Of a stretch of DNA of 64,000 bases, positions 19,567-28,133 are shown piece after piece; the stretch's first letter is position 1, and the number at the start of each line of letters is the position of its first letter. Source of the DNA: Hymenobacter volaticus (GTDB lineage: Bacteria > Bacteroidota > Bacteroidia > Cytophagales > Hymenobacteraceae); the NCBI RefSeq assembly GCF_022921055.1, contig NZ_CP095061.1:1837501-1901500 (forward strand), written 5' to 3'. The position numbers were made by a program, and so were the translations under genes. The notes below the pieces were generated by a model. It did no database searches and was not told the origin of the DNA. It saw only the letters and a list, made by a program, of their open reading frames with translations.

Positions 19567-20394
19567 ATGAATTGTTTTCGCGCATTAACTCTTGCCATAA
19601 CCTTGAGCGTGGCGGCTCCGCTGGTGGTTCAGGCTCAAACCACAGCCAAAAAAACTACCACCACAAAAAAGACCACTACAACAAAAAAGCCTGCTGCTAA
19701 AGCGCCAGCTAAAACAACAACGACCACCAAAACCACAACGGCCAAAACCACCGCTGCCGCCGCGGTAGCCGCCGTTGTAAAAGCGCCGCTCACCGATTCG
19801 GAAGCGAATAGTGGCCTGAAAGAAGCTCTTACGCAAAGCATCACGCGCAGTATCGAACAGGCTTCTGCCACCGACGGCTTCAACGCCAATACCGACATCC
19901 GTATTCCGTTTCCGCCCGAAGCCGAGTTGGTAGCGGCTACGATGCGCAAACTGCGTTTGGGCGCTTTGGTCGACAACTTTGAGGTGGCTTTGAATCGGAG
20001 CGCCGAGGCGGCCGCCAAAGAGGCCGGGCCTGTTTTCTTGGGTGCTGTTCAAAATTTAAGTTTTCAGGATGCACTTGGGCTGGCTACCAGCAAAGAAGAA
20101 GACGCGGCTACCACCTTCTTGTACGGGAAAACTGCCGATCAACTCAAAACTGCTTTCCAACCTATTATTCAGCAGTCGTTGGAGCAAACGGGTGCTACCA
20201 AGCTATACGCCGAAATGGTGGGCCGCTACAACAAGATTCCGCTTGTTACCAAGCTGGAACCACAGCTTACGCCTTATGCTTCTCAGAAGACGGTAGACGG
20301 CCTTTTCACGTTGGTAGCCGCCGAAGAAGCAAAGATTAGAGCTAACCCTGCTGCGCGCGGTAGTGAACTGTTGAAACGAGTTTTCGGAAAGTAA
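19567..20394 (+). CDS. Secreted DUF4197 protein with Lys/Thr-rich linker
   Basis: A 275-aa protein of unknown function. The signal peptide (MNCFRALTLAITLSVAAPLVVQAQ) is followed by a low-complexity Lys/Thr/Ala linker of about 50 residues, then the DUF4197 domain (about 78-270). That domain has conserved IRIPFPPEAELVA, LVDNFEVALNRSAE and a C-terminal RGSELLKRVFGK. The linker is unusually long compared with its neighbour paralogue. A frameshifted paralogue follows directly in the same orientation, so this is a tandem duplication. The mature protein should be periplasmic. The reaction is unknown. Confidence 0.8.
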   Translation: MNCFRALTLAITLSVAAPLVVQAQTTAKKTTTTKKTTTTKKPAAKAPAKTTTTTKTTTAKTTAAAAVAAVVKAPLTDSEANSGLKEALTQSITRSIEQASATDGFNANTDIRIPFPPEAELVAATMRKLRLGALVDNFEVALNRSAEAAAKEAGPVFLGAVQNLSFQDALGLATSKEEDAATTFLYGKTADQLKTAFQPIIQQSLEQTGATKLYAEMVGRYNKIPLVTKLEPQLTPYASQKTVDGLFTLVAAEEAKIRANPAARGSELLKRVFGK

Positions 20395-20429
20395 CTGTCA
20401 GTGCACTAAAAAGCCGTGCTGTAGTTGTG

Positions 20430-20470
20430 GCGCTCTGTAGCGTGGAGCAAATTCCCACGCTACAGGGCGC
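20430..20470 (+). terminator. Terminator hairpin between the two DUF4197 genes
   Basis: 20430-20445 pairs with 20455-20470 over 16 bp with one mismatch, around a 9-base loop. It is followed by TGCATTTGTTTT. Confidence 0.65.
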
Positions 20471-20534
20471 TGCATTTGTTTTGGTCCGGTTTCTGCAAAA
20501 GACCAACCACAATCAGTACCTCGTCTTTCTCGCC

Positions 20535-21295
20535 ATGAACTACCGCCGTTTTCTCGCTTTACCACTCGTGCTGCTAGGGTTGCAACTCAGCGCGTCCGCT
20601 CAAATATTTTCTTTGCCTAAAATTGGCCAGATCAAGCTGCCGACCCCAAGACGTCCACCACTTCAACGAGCACGAGCCACGGCAGCCTAACCAACACCGA
20701 GACAGCCAATGGCCTCAAAGAAGCGCTGGTGCAAGGCATCAGCAAAGGCACCGACCAAGCTTCCAAAACAGACGGCTTCTACCTCAACCGCCTCATCCGC
20801 ATTCCCTTCCCGCCCGACGCACAACGCGTTGCCAATACATTGCGTTCTATCGGGCTCGGCAGCCAGGTTGATAAGTTCGAGCTGTCGTTGAACCGGGGGG
20901 CAGAAGACGCCGCTAAGAGTGCCAAGCCTATCTTTTTATCGGCTATCAAAAGCCTGACGTTTACGGACGTGTGGAATATCCTGACCGGTGAGAAAAATGC
21001 GGCTACGCAGTATTTGCAGCGCACTACCACTCCGCAGCTCACCACGGCTTTCAAGCCCATCATTCAGCAGAGCCTCGATAAAGTAGGGGCCACCCGCTAC
21101 TACACTGACCTCTCGACCCGCTACAATAAAATTCCGCTGGTAACGCCCGTGCAAACCGACCTGAACCAGTACGCCACCGGCAAGGCTATCGACGGATTGT
21201 TCACCCTCGTTGCGCAAGAGGAAGCCAATATCCGCGAGAACCCCGTGGCCCGCACTACCGAACTATTGAAGCGGGTTTTTGGTAGCAAAAGCTAG
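20535..21295 (+). pseudogene. Second DUF4197 protein, broken by one frameshift
   Basis: Tandem paralogue of the preceding gene, about 253 aa when repaired. It starts at ATG 20535 with a signal peptide (MNYRRFLALPLVLLGLQLSASAQ). The frame is lost after KIGQIKLP. Adding a C to the C4 run at 20644-20647 (or to CC at 20640-20641) continues as PKTSTTSTSTSHGSLTN into the DUF4197 domain (LIRIPFPPDAQRVANTL, KFELSLNRGAED, RTTELLKRVFGS). It lacks the long Lys/Thr linker of its partner. The break again concerns one missing C in a C run, so the gene is probably intact in the organism. Confidence 0.75.
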
Positions 21296-21322
21296 TAGAG
21301 CACTACTGGCAACCACAGAACA

Positions 21323-21386
21323 GTCCTGCCACCAAACCAAACAGCCCGTGCTATGTAGCGCGGGCTGTTTGGTTTGGTGGCAGGAC
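21323..21386. terminator. Long bidirectional terminator hairpin (26-bp perfect stem)
   Basis: 21323-21348 is the exact reverse complement of 21361-21386 around a 12-base loop. It sits between the convergent DUF4197 paralogue and the Asp-rich protein gene. Confidence 0.85.
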
Positions 21387-21424
21387 CGTTTTACCTCAAG
21401 AGCCTAAAAGGTTAAGCTCTAGGT

Positions 21425-21778
21425 TTAGAAATCATCATCGTCGAAGCTACTGCGGCCACTGCGGCGGCTTGAACCACCTAGGTCGTCATCGTCATCATCG
21501 TCGAAGTCATCATCGTCATCGTCGAGGCTGCTGAATCCGCGGCTACCGTCAGGATCTTCGGCGGCTTCGGCAGTGGTATATTCTTCTTCGGTCATGCTGG
21601 CCAGGTCCAGCGCCTCGTCGTGGGAGGAACCTGTATCACGCCACATCAGGTAATCGGCATATTTAGCCGAAAGCTGATCTTCGGAAGAACCACGGGTTTT
21701 GCTGCCGCCAGTTTTAGCGAAGCTATCCAGGTCGTCGTCATCCAGGTCGTCGTCGTCGAGGTCGTCGTATTGTCTCAT
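21425..21778 (-). CDS. Asp-rich acidic protein of unknown function
   Basis: About 117 aa, starting MRQYDDLDDDDLDD at 21778. Two Asp runs, at the N-terminus and near residue 88, flank a more ordinary central segment (about 30-70, SAKYADYLMWRDTGSSHDEALDLASMTEEEY) that looks like a small helical core. The C-terminus is Ser/Arg plus FDDDDF. Extremely acidic and probably largely disordered; metal (calcium) binding or a nucleic-acid mimic are possible but unproven. A longer in-frame extension upstream has no such composition and is not included. I recognise no family. Confidence 0.55.
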   Translation of the reverse strand: MRQYDDLDDDDLDDDDLDSFAKTGGSKTRGSSEDQLSAKYADYLMWRDTGSSHDEALDLASMTEEEYTTAEAAEDPDGSRGFSSLDDDDDDFDDDDDDDLGGSSRRSGRSSFDDDDF

Positions 21779-22107
21779 GGCCTTGTCAGGGGCTTGGGAA
21801 GTGGATAATAAATTAGCTCTAATGGCAAGGTTACCGGTGCGAAGATACGTGACGGAAGGTTTTGGGTTAGTGGTCGAGATGGTAAAAAGCACAGGCTGGA
21901 CCTGTAAGTAGGCATTATTTCGATGAAGTGAGTTAGTACTTCTCTGCTTCATATAGCTGCAAAACAGAGGGTTACTCGCTAAATTCAAAAGGCTCGATGA
22001 CTTCCAGCGCCAAAGCTCAGTTAAATAGGCTGTCCTGTTGAAGAGAAGTGCTTTCTCAGCCGGCTTTTCCTAGTGATAACTCCGGCTTAACCGCAGGCAA
22101 AAGTGAT

Positions 22108-22740
22108 TTACCGGGCGGCTCTTGCTCCAAAGTCCGTCACGTTTAATTGCTCGGTACAGAAGTTGTATTCCTCTGGCACATTGCTGGATACGAGCACAGT
22201 GCGCCCTTCCAGCGTTGCGCGCACATGTTCTAGATACCATGCTACGCCGGCACGGTCAAGATTGGTAGTAGGCTCGTCGAGGAGGAGCAGGGGAGTATCA
22301 GCATAAAGCGCTAAAGCCAGCTTTAGGCGCTGCTTCATGCCTGAGGAAAAGTCGCGCACCAACTTGTGACGGGACTTTTCGAGGTACATCAGCTCGATTA
22401 GTTGCTGCTGCGTGATCCCCGGCCTCAGTGGCTTGAAACGAGTGTGAAAATGCAATAACTCGGTCAGCGTGAGCTCCTCAATCAACTCTAGATACGGCGC
22501 GGCGTAAGCCAGCAGGGGTGGGACCTCTTCTACAGGTACTGTTTGGCTCTTATGTTGGTAGACCAACGTGCCATCCGTGGGAAGTTGCTGGCCCGAAAGG
22601 GTATTCAGCAGTGTACTTTTACCCGCGCCGTTGGGGCCCAAAATAGCCGTGGCGGAACCCGATTGGAACGTGTGCGTCAGGCCCCGGAAAATCCATTCAC
22701 GAGCGTAGCGTTTGCCAAGCCCGGTAGCTTCAATCTGCAC
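22108..22740 (-). CDS. ABC transporter ATP-binding protein (lone ATPase)
   Basis: A 210-aa ATPase subunit. Walker A GPNGAGKST is near residue 36, the signature FSSGMKQRLKL near 135, and Walker B LLLLDEPTTNLD near 155. No permease is adjacent. The start overlaps the end of lpxA by 11 bp, so it is translationally linked to the lipid A cluster. The small size and divergent C-terminus resemble CcmA/gliding-type export ATPases. A role in lipid or surface-polymer export is inference from context. Confidence 0.85.
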   Translation of the reverse strand: MQIEATGLGKRYAREWIFRGLTHTFQSGSATAILGPNGAGKSTLLNTLSGQQLPTDGTLVYQHKSQTVPVEEVPPLLAYAAPYLELIEELTLTELLHFHTRFKPLRPGITQQQLIELMYLEKSRHKLVRDFSSGMKQRLKLALALYADTPLLLLDEPTTNLDRAGVAWYLEHVRATLEGRTVLVSSNVPEEYNFCTEQLNVTDFGARAAR

Positions 22741-23527
22741 CGTTGCCGTTGCGCGAGTAGCCCTTAATTACGCCGCGTCCAGAATTACGCACGAAGTTCA
22801 CTACCTCGTCGCGCTCCGGCGAGGGCGCTAATTCCAACTCAATTTTGTCAAGTGCGTCGTTGTTGTTCATGCCACCTAAAAATAGCAACCGGTATAGCTG
22901 CTGAATTTCGGAAATTTTCTGGTCGGAATAGCCGCGCCGGCGCAGTCCAATGCTGTTAATGCCAGCATAAGTGAGGGGCTCGCGCCCGGCCTTCACGAAG
23001 GGCGGAACATCTTTACGCACCAACGACCCCCCTGAGACCATAGCGTGCTGACCTACCTTCACAAACTGATGCACCGCCGAAGTGCCACCGATAATGGCAT
23101 GGTCCCCGATTTCTACGTGACCAGCAAGCTGAACCCCGTTTGCCAGCACGCAATGGTTGCCTACGATGCAGTCGTGAGCAACGTGCACATAGGCCATGAG
23201 CAAGCAATTAGAGCCTACCACAGTTTTCAATCGATCTACAGTGCCACGGTTTACCGTCACGCACTCCCGAATGACGGTGTAGTCGCCGATAATAACCGAA
23301 GTTTTTTCGCCGGCAAACTTCAGGTCTTGGGGAATGGCAGCAATAACGGCGCCCGGAAAGATCTTGCAGTTCTTGCCGATGCGGGCCCCGGACATAATTG
23401 TTACGTTCGGACCAATCCAGGTACCTTCCCCAATCTCCACATCCTTATCAATGGTTGTGAAAGGTTCCACAACCACGTTTTGCGCGATTTTGGCTTCGGG
23501 ATGGATATAGGCGAGCGGCTGGTTCAT
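22730..23527 (-). CDS. lpxA: UDP-N-acetylglucosamine O-acyltransferase (LpxA)
   Basis: First step of lipid A synthesis: transfer of a 3-hydroxyacyl chain from ACP to UDP-GlcNAc. 265 aa, with hexapeptide-repeat left-handed beta-helix over about residues 8-190 and an alpha-helical C-terminus (YSDQKISEIQQLYRLLF). The catalytic His lies in AYVHVAHDCIVGNHC. It follows lpxC-fabZ in the same orientation and overlaps the ABC ATPase gene downstream. Order and spacing support an lpxD, lpxC-fabZ, lpxA, ABC unit. Confidence 0.95.
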   Translation of the reverse strand: MNQPLAYIHPEAKIAQNVVVEPFTTIDKDVEIGEGTWIGPNVTIMSGARIGKNCKIFPGAVIAAIPQDLKFAGEKTSVIIGDYTVIRECVTVNRGTVDRLKTVVGSNCLLMAYVHVAHDCIVGNHCVLANGVQLAGHVEIGDHAIIGGTSAVHQFVKVGQHAMVSGGSLVRKDVPPFVKAGREPLTYAGINSIGLRRRGYSDQKISEIQQLYRLLFLGGMNNNDALDKIELELAPSPERDEVVNFVRNSGRGVIKGYSRNGNGAD

Positions 23528-23656
23528 TCGGAGGAGGAGAGATTCTGAATTATGAATTCTGAACTATGAATTGAATGAACGATTCAGACCAGCCGACATA
23601 TTGCCCAACGTGGTTGTCAATTCAGAATTCATAATTCAAAACTCAGAATTAAAATA

Positions 23657-25051
23657 TTAAGCGTCTTTACGTACGATGGCGGCACTCATTTCAGCCTCCA
23701 TTACCACTTTGCCATTGACAAAAGCCTGACCTCTCATCTTCGCAATGCCGCGCTTGACAGGAGCCAGCAACCAGCAGCGGAAAATGATAGTATCGCCGGG
23801 CTTCACCATGCGGCGGAAGCGGCAATTTTCGATGCCCACAAAGTACGGGGTATAATTCTCTGGATCCGGTACAGTATTCAGCACCAAAATACCACCCGTC
23901 TGGGCCATAGCCTCTACTTGCAGCACACCCGGGAATACGGGGTTGCCAGGATAGTGGCCTGTAAAGAACGGCTCATTGATGGTTACATTTTTGATGCTGG
24001 CCACCGACGTATCGTCGAGGTGAATCACCTTGTCGATCAGCAGGAACGGGTAGCGGTGAGGCAGTACCTGCATGATCTGGTTGATGTCCATGACCGGCTC
24101 ACGCGCAGGATCGTAGTGCGGCACGGGGGAGGAGTTGGCCTCCATCATCTTCTTCTTAATCTTCTTGGCGAAGGCTACGTTGGCGGCATGACCCGGCCGA
24201 GCCGCTAGAATCTGCCCCTTCAGCGGCCTACCCACCAGCGCTAAGTCGCCTACCAAGTCAAGGAGCTTGTGGCGGGCGGGCTCGTTTTTGTAGCGCAGGT
24301 CTACGTTGTTGAGGATGCCTTCCTTCTTGACCGCCACTTTGGGCTTGCCGAGCATGGTGGCTAGTTCACTCAATTCGTCTTCACTCACTACGCGGTCCAC
24401 TACCACAATAGCATTGCTTAGGTCGCCGCCCTTGATGAGGTTTTGTTTATAGAGTGCCTCTAGCTCGTGCAGAAAGCAAAAAGTTCGCGAGCTGGAAATA
24501 TCATTTTTAAACAAGCTGATGTCCGTCAACGAGGCGTGTTGAGAGCCCAACACGGGGGAGTTGTAGTCCACCATTACCGTCAAGCGGTAATCGTTGAGAG
24601 GAAGCGCGGCAAGCTCCACGGCACGGCCGTTGTCTACGAAGCGAATTTCCTCAGGAATCTCGTAGAAGTTGCGCAATGCATTTTGTTCTTCTAGGCCAGC
24701 GTCTTCCAGCGCTTGGATGAACTGATAACTGGAACCATCCATGATAGGCGGCTCCGGGCCATCGAGTTTGATGAGAACGTTGTCGATCTGCAACCCGACC
24801 AAGGCCGCCAGCGTGTGCTCCACAGTGTTGACGCGGGCTCCGTTTTGTTCGATGGTGGTGCCCCGCGAAAGGTCTACTACATTGTCTACGTCAGCCACTA
24901 CAATAGGCTGATCGGGCAAATCCATGCGCTGGAACTGGTAACCGTGGCCTACGGGAGCCGGGCAAAACGTCATGGTGGCTTGAACGCCGGTGTGCAGCCC
25001 GATGCCGCTTACCGTCACGGGAGCCTTGATGGTATGTTGCTTGTCGTTCAT
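23657..25051 (-). CDS. lpxC-fabZ: Bifunctional LpxC deacetylase / FabZ dehydratase
   Basis: Fusion of 464 aa. Residues about 1-305 are LpxC, the zinc-dependent UDP-3-O-acyl-GlcNAc deacetylase and committed step of lipid A synthesis: SGIGLHTG at the N-terminus, metal ligands in HTLAAL and in RHKLLDLVGD. Residues about 315-464 are the hot-dog fold 3-hydroxyacyl-ACP dehydratase FabZ, with PHRYPFLLIDKV and the catalytic region GHYPGNPVFPGVLQVEAMAQ. The fusion is characteristic of Bacteroidota and couples the two enzymes competing for 3-hydroxyacyl-ACP. It lies between lpxD and lpxA. Confidence 0.96.
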   Translation of the reverse strand: MNDKQHTIKAPVTVSGIGLHTGVQATMTFCPAPVGHGYQFQRMDLPDQPIVVADVDNVVDLSRGTTIEQNGARVNTVEHTLAALVGLQIDNVLIKLDGPEPPIMDGSSYQFIQALEDAGLEEQNALRNFYEIPEEIRFVDNGRAVELAALPLNDYRLTVMVDYNSPVLGSQHASLTDISLFKNDISSSRTFCFLHELEALYKQNLIKGGDLSNAIVVVDRVVSEDELSELATMLGKPKVAVKKEGILNNVDLRYKNEPARHKLLDLVGDLALVGRPLKGQILAARPGHAANVAFAKKIKKKMMEANSSPVPHYDPAREPVMDINQIMQVLPHRYPFLLIDKVIHLDDTSVASIKNVTINEPFFTGHYPGNPVFPGVLQVEAMAQTGGILVLNTVPDPENYTPYFVGIENCRFRRMVKPGDTIIFRCWLLAPVKRGIAKMRGQAFVNGKVVMEAEMSAAIVRKDA

Positions 25052-25162
25052 TTTGGGTAGCTATCAGCAATAAGCTGTAAGCTGCAAGCGAAGAAGGCGA
25101 AAAAACAGGTAATGAAAAGGCCGCCAAACTTACAACGTGTAGCGGCACTTACAGCGACAAAG

Positions 25163-26203
25163 CTAGGACTTTTCCGGCGGGTTCGTACGGCGCTCTAGTT
25201 GCGTGATGCGACGTTCCAAATCGGGTAGGTGCCGAAAAACGGCTTGCGCCCGCAGACTATCACGCAAATTGAAGGCCGGAGCACCCTGCAAAAACTGTCC
25301 TTCTTCTTTAATAGACTTGCCCACACCCGATTGTGCCGTAACAGTAGTGCGATTCGCCAGCGTCAGGTGGCCGGCCAAGCCGACTTGGCCCGCCAATACA
25401 CAGAAGTCTCCGATTTTGGTGGAGCCCGAAATGCCGCTTTGTGAGGCTACTACCGTGTGCCGTCCTATTTCTACGTTGTGCGCAATCTGGACCAAGTTGT
25501 CAATCTTTGAGCCCTCCCGGATGACGGTGGAACCCATCGTAGCGCAGTCAATTGTAGCATTGGCGCCAATGCTGACGTTGTCTTCTAATACCACGTTGCC
25601 AATCTGCGGAATGGTTCGGTACGAACCATCAGGCTGCGGAGCAAATCCAAACCCATCGGAACCGACTACAGCGCCCGCGTGGATGGTGCACCGCTCGCCA
25701 ATTACGGTTTCGGCGTAGATTTTCGCCCCGGCATACAAGATGGTGCCGTTGCCAATTTTGCACCGGTCGCCGATGAACACGTGTGGAAATATCACGACAT
25801 CATCGCCGATCTGGCAATTCTCACCGATATAGGAAAACGCCCCGCGGTAGTGGTTGCCGCCGATGGTAGAGTTGGTCCCCATAAAGCTCGGCTCCTCCAC
25901 GCCCCGGCGGCCAGTGCGAGTTGCTTGCTGGTAAAACTCCAGCAGCGTGGTAAAACTGGAATAAGGGTCGTCGACGCGGATTAGCGCGGTTTGGACGGGT
26001 TGGCGCAACTCTAGGTTGCGACTCACAATAACGGCCGAAGCACCGGTCGTATAGAGGTGTGGCTCGTACTTCAGGTTGGCTAGAAAAGAAAGAGAACCCG
26101 CTTGGGCTTCTTCGATTTTTGCCAGCCGATCAATCCGCTGGGACGCGTCGCCTTCCACTGCGCCGCGCAGCACTTCTGCTATCTGGCCTACCGTAAATTC
26201 CAT
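25163..26203 (-). CDS. lpxD: UDP-3-O-(3-hydroxyacyl)glucosamine N-acyltransferase (LpxD)
   Basis: Third lipid A step, adding the second acyl chain. About 346 aa from ATG 26203 ([12 protein letters not shown]). An N-terminal uridine-binding domain covers about residues 1-95. Hexapeptide repeats cover about 105-310, with the catalytic His in [15 protein letters not shown] and the canonical [16 protein letters not shown] segment. The C-terminal helix has [11 protein letters not shown]. The upstream extension to 26287 has no family similarity. A TACTTTTG box ends five bases before the ATG, suggesting a very short or absent leader. Confidence 0.95.
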   Translation of the reverse strand: MEFTVGQIAEVLRGAVEGDASQRIDRLAKIEEAQAGSLSFLANLKYEPHLYTTGASAVIVSRNLELRQPVQTALIRVDDPYSSFTTLLEFYQQATRTGRRGVEEPSFMGTNSTIGGNHYRGAFSYIGENCQIGDDVVIFPHVFIGDRCKIGNGTILYAGAKIYAETVIGERCTIHAGAVVGSDGFGFAPQPDGSYRTIPQIGNVVLEDNVSIGANATIDCATMGSTVIREGSKIDNLVQIAHNVEIGRHTVVASQSGISGSTKIGDFCVLAGQVGLAGHLTLANRTTVTAQSGVGKSIKEEGQFLQGAPAFNLRDSLRAQAVFRHLPDLERRITQLERRTNPPEKS

Positions 26204-26207
26204 CGGG

Positions 26208-26215
26208 CAAAAGTA
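26208..26215 (-). promoter_or_regulatory. Candidate -7 box (TACTTTTG) directly upstream of lpxD
   Basis: Reading the minus strand, TACTTTTG ends at 26208, four bases before the lpxD ATG at 26203. Transcription from it would start at or near the start codon, giving a leaderless or nearly leaderless mRNA. Confidence 0.4.
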
Positions 26216-26355
26216 GATAAAAGTTGGTGCTGGTGCATCGTGCTCAATTATGCAGGACAGCAATAAAGGTTTACAGCCATTCTGCACAGCCTAACGCCTG
26301 CTAACAGAAGTACCTAGCCAGCGTGATGCTGTTGGAAAATATTGTCAAAGTCACG

Positions 26356-26453
26356 GTCATGCTGAGCGCAGTCGAAGCATCTCGCGTGCTGACGTTGTGG
26401 TGCTGAATTAGGTTACCACACGAGCGAGATGCTTCGACTGTGCTCAGCATGAC
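26356..26453. repeat. REP-like inverted pair, family 1
   Basis: One + copy (26356-26393, GTCATGCTGAGCGCAGTCGAAG...) faces one - copy (26415-26453). They are the same element as at 18024-18171. Together they can fold into one long hairpin. The pair sits between lpxD and the HD-domain gene. Confidence 0.85.
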
Positions 26454-26526
26454 AATAGCGTGGCAAAGTCGGCAGATAAAATGCATCAGTAAATTCAGTA
26501 TGACGGGCTTTGAGTTGAGCTTAACA

Positions 26527-27755
26527 TTATAATATCTCTTTAGGGTAACAGATATAATGCTTCTCGACGCGTTGGCCGAGGGCTTTGATGTTAGGCAGGT
26601 CGGAGGCTTCGGCTACGTTCACCACGCGGCCACGCTTGGTTAGCACATCAATCGTGTCTTGGCCGTCGGCGTCATAGGCGTTATTGCTGATGCGGCCGGC
26701 AATCATGAGTTGGGCCGCGTCGTTGGGAGAGAGGCCAAACCGCTCGGCAATCAGCTCGACAATACCGATTTGAAAGTCGTCATCGAAGGCTTCGGTTTGG
26801 AGGCTGATTTTGAACAGGTGTCGATCCAAGATGCTTTGAGCGAGGTAGCTCAGCACTTTGTCGGGATGGTCGGCCCACAACTTTACGGCACTCCACACGT
26901 CGGTGTCGTCGAGGCGGGTGAAGCGGCGCAGGATAGCATCGTCGGCCTCGAATTCTGCTTGTGATACGGCTTTGGCCAGGAAAAAATGCAGGGCCGGGGA
27001 GGCGGGTACTTTATGACCGGCGCGGGTGAGGTCTTGGGCGCGCTGCATGATGCGAATAATCATCTGCTCGGCGCTCGTGACGGTTTTGTGCAGGTACACC
27101 TGCCAGTACATCAAGCGGCGGCTCACCAAGAAGTTTTCGATGCTGTACACCGCCTTTTCTTCGAGCACCAGCCGCTCATTTACCACGGTCAGCATCTTGA
27201 TGAGGCGGTCAGCGCCGGGGCGGCCTTCCTGCACCCCGGTGTAGAACGAGTCGCGGTTGAGGTAGTCGAGCCGGTCCATGTCGAGCTGGCTGCTGACTAG
27301 CTGGTGGAAGAATGGTCGGTGGTAAGTGCCTTGGAAAATATCGATGGCCAAATCCAAGGCGCCGTCGAACTCGGCGTTCAGCTTCCGCATTAGGTGCAGG
27401 CTGATTTCCTCGTGATTGACGTCGTGGAAAATGCTGCGCTCCAAAGCGTGGGAAAGGGGGCCGTGGCCGATGTCGTGGAGCAGAATGGCCGCCATAGCGG
27501 CCTCGCCTTCCTTGGCCGAAATCTTGATGCCTTTGTCTTTGAGCGTGCGCAGGGCCAGCGTCATGAGGTGCATGGCGCCTAAGGCGTGGTGGAAACGCGT
27601 ATGCAGTGCCCCCGGATATACGAACATCGTGAGACCCAACTGCTGAATCCGCCGAAGACGCTGAAAATAAGAATGTTCAATCAAGTCGAACAACAACTCC
27701 GTGGGATAGTTACAAAGCCATACACCGGGTCGTTGAAGATTTTCTTCTTGTTCAT
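26527..27755 (-). pseudogene. HD-domain phosphohydrolase (dGTPase/SAMHD1-like), one frameshift
   Basis: Metal-dependent phosphohydrolase of about 409 aa when repaired. The expected N-terminus starts at ATG 27755 (MNKKKIFNDPVYGFVTI). Adding one base to the GGG at 27703-27705 (CCC on the coding strand) joins it to PTELLFDLIEHSYFQRLRRI, the normal family sequence. The HD motif residues are in HTRFHHALGAMHL and LLHDIGHGPLSHALE, and a further conserved Asp lies in DMDRLDYLNRDSFYTG. Related proteins hydrolyse dNTPs or unknown phosphoesters. An alternative start at 27873 would avoid the break but replaces the conserved N-terminus with unrelated sequence. Confidence 0.8.
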
Positions 27756-27765
27756 AAGCAGTAGC

Positions 27766-27857
27766 TCGAAGCTCCAGCTTCGCGCATCGGGGAACGGATG
27801 AAAAGGATGCCGGACCAACGAATTTCGTGCGATGAGACGCGAGGCTGGAGCTTCGCG
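27766..27857. repeat. REP-like palindromes, family 2
   Basis: CGAAGCTCCAGCTTCG (about 27767-27782) is itself a 7-bp hairpin with a CC loop. GAAGCTCCAGC is exactly inverted at 27844-27854 (GCTGGAGCTTC). Both ends continue as GCGC. The pair lies in the 380-bp gap before porX, which otherwise shows no gene. Confidence 0.55.
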
Positions 27858-28133
27858 CTTTTTTCAGCGGCAACAGAACCCAAGTATTTTCCGCTACTTT
27901 ACGGCGGAGTTTGATGGGAATATCGGTTGGAAGTAATTTTTTAAATCAAAAACCAGGGATTGGCAGTAAAGCTACTTACGAAACTTCAGTTGCAACCTGT
28001 TTAAGCCAAGTGGCCTCTTTGTAGTCTAACTGCACTGCGGGCGTTGCAACTACCTGCTGAAGCTCGTTAAATGAGTCGCCGACTAGCAACTGGTTAGTTG
28101 GCAGTACATGCATTCACCTCCCCAACCACCCAT

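Noticed and set aside
19635..19800. Simple ACA/ACC-rich tract as possible non-coding repeat
   Set aside because: It encodes the Lys/Thr linker of the DUF4197 protein in frame; it is coding low complexity.
27705..27873. Alternative upstream start for the HD-domain protein avoiding a frameshift
   Set aside because: The extra residues are unrelated to the family, whereas the other frame supplies the exact expected N-terminus.
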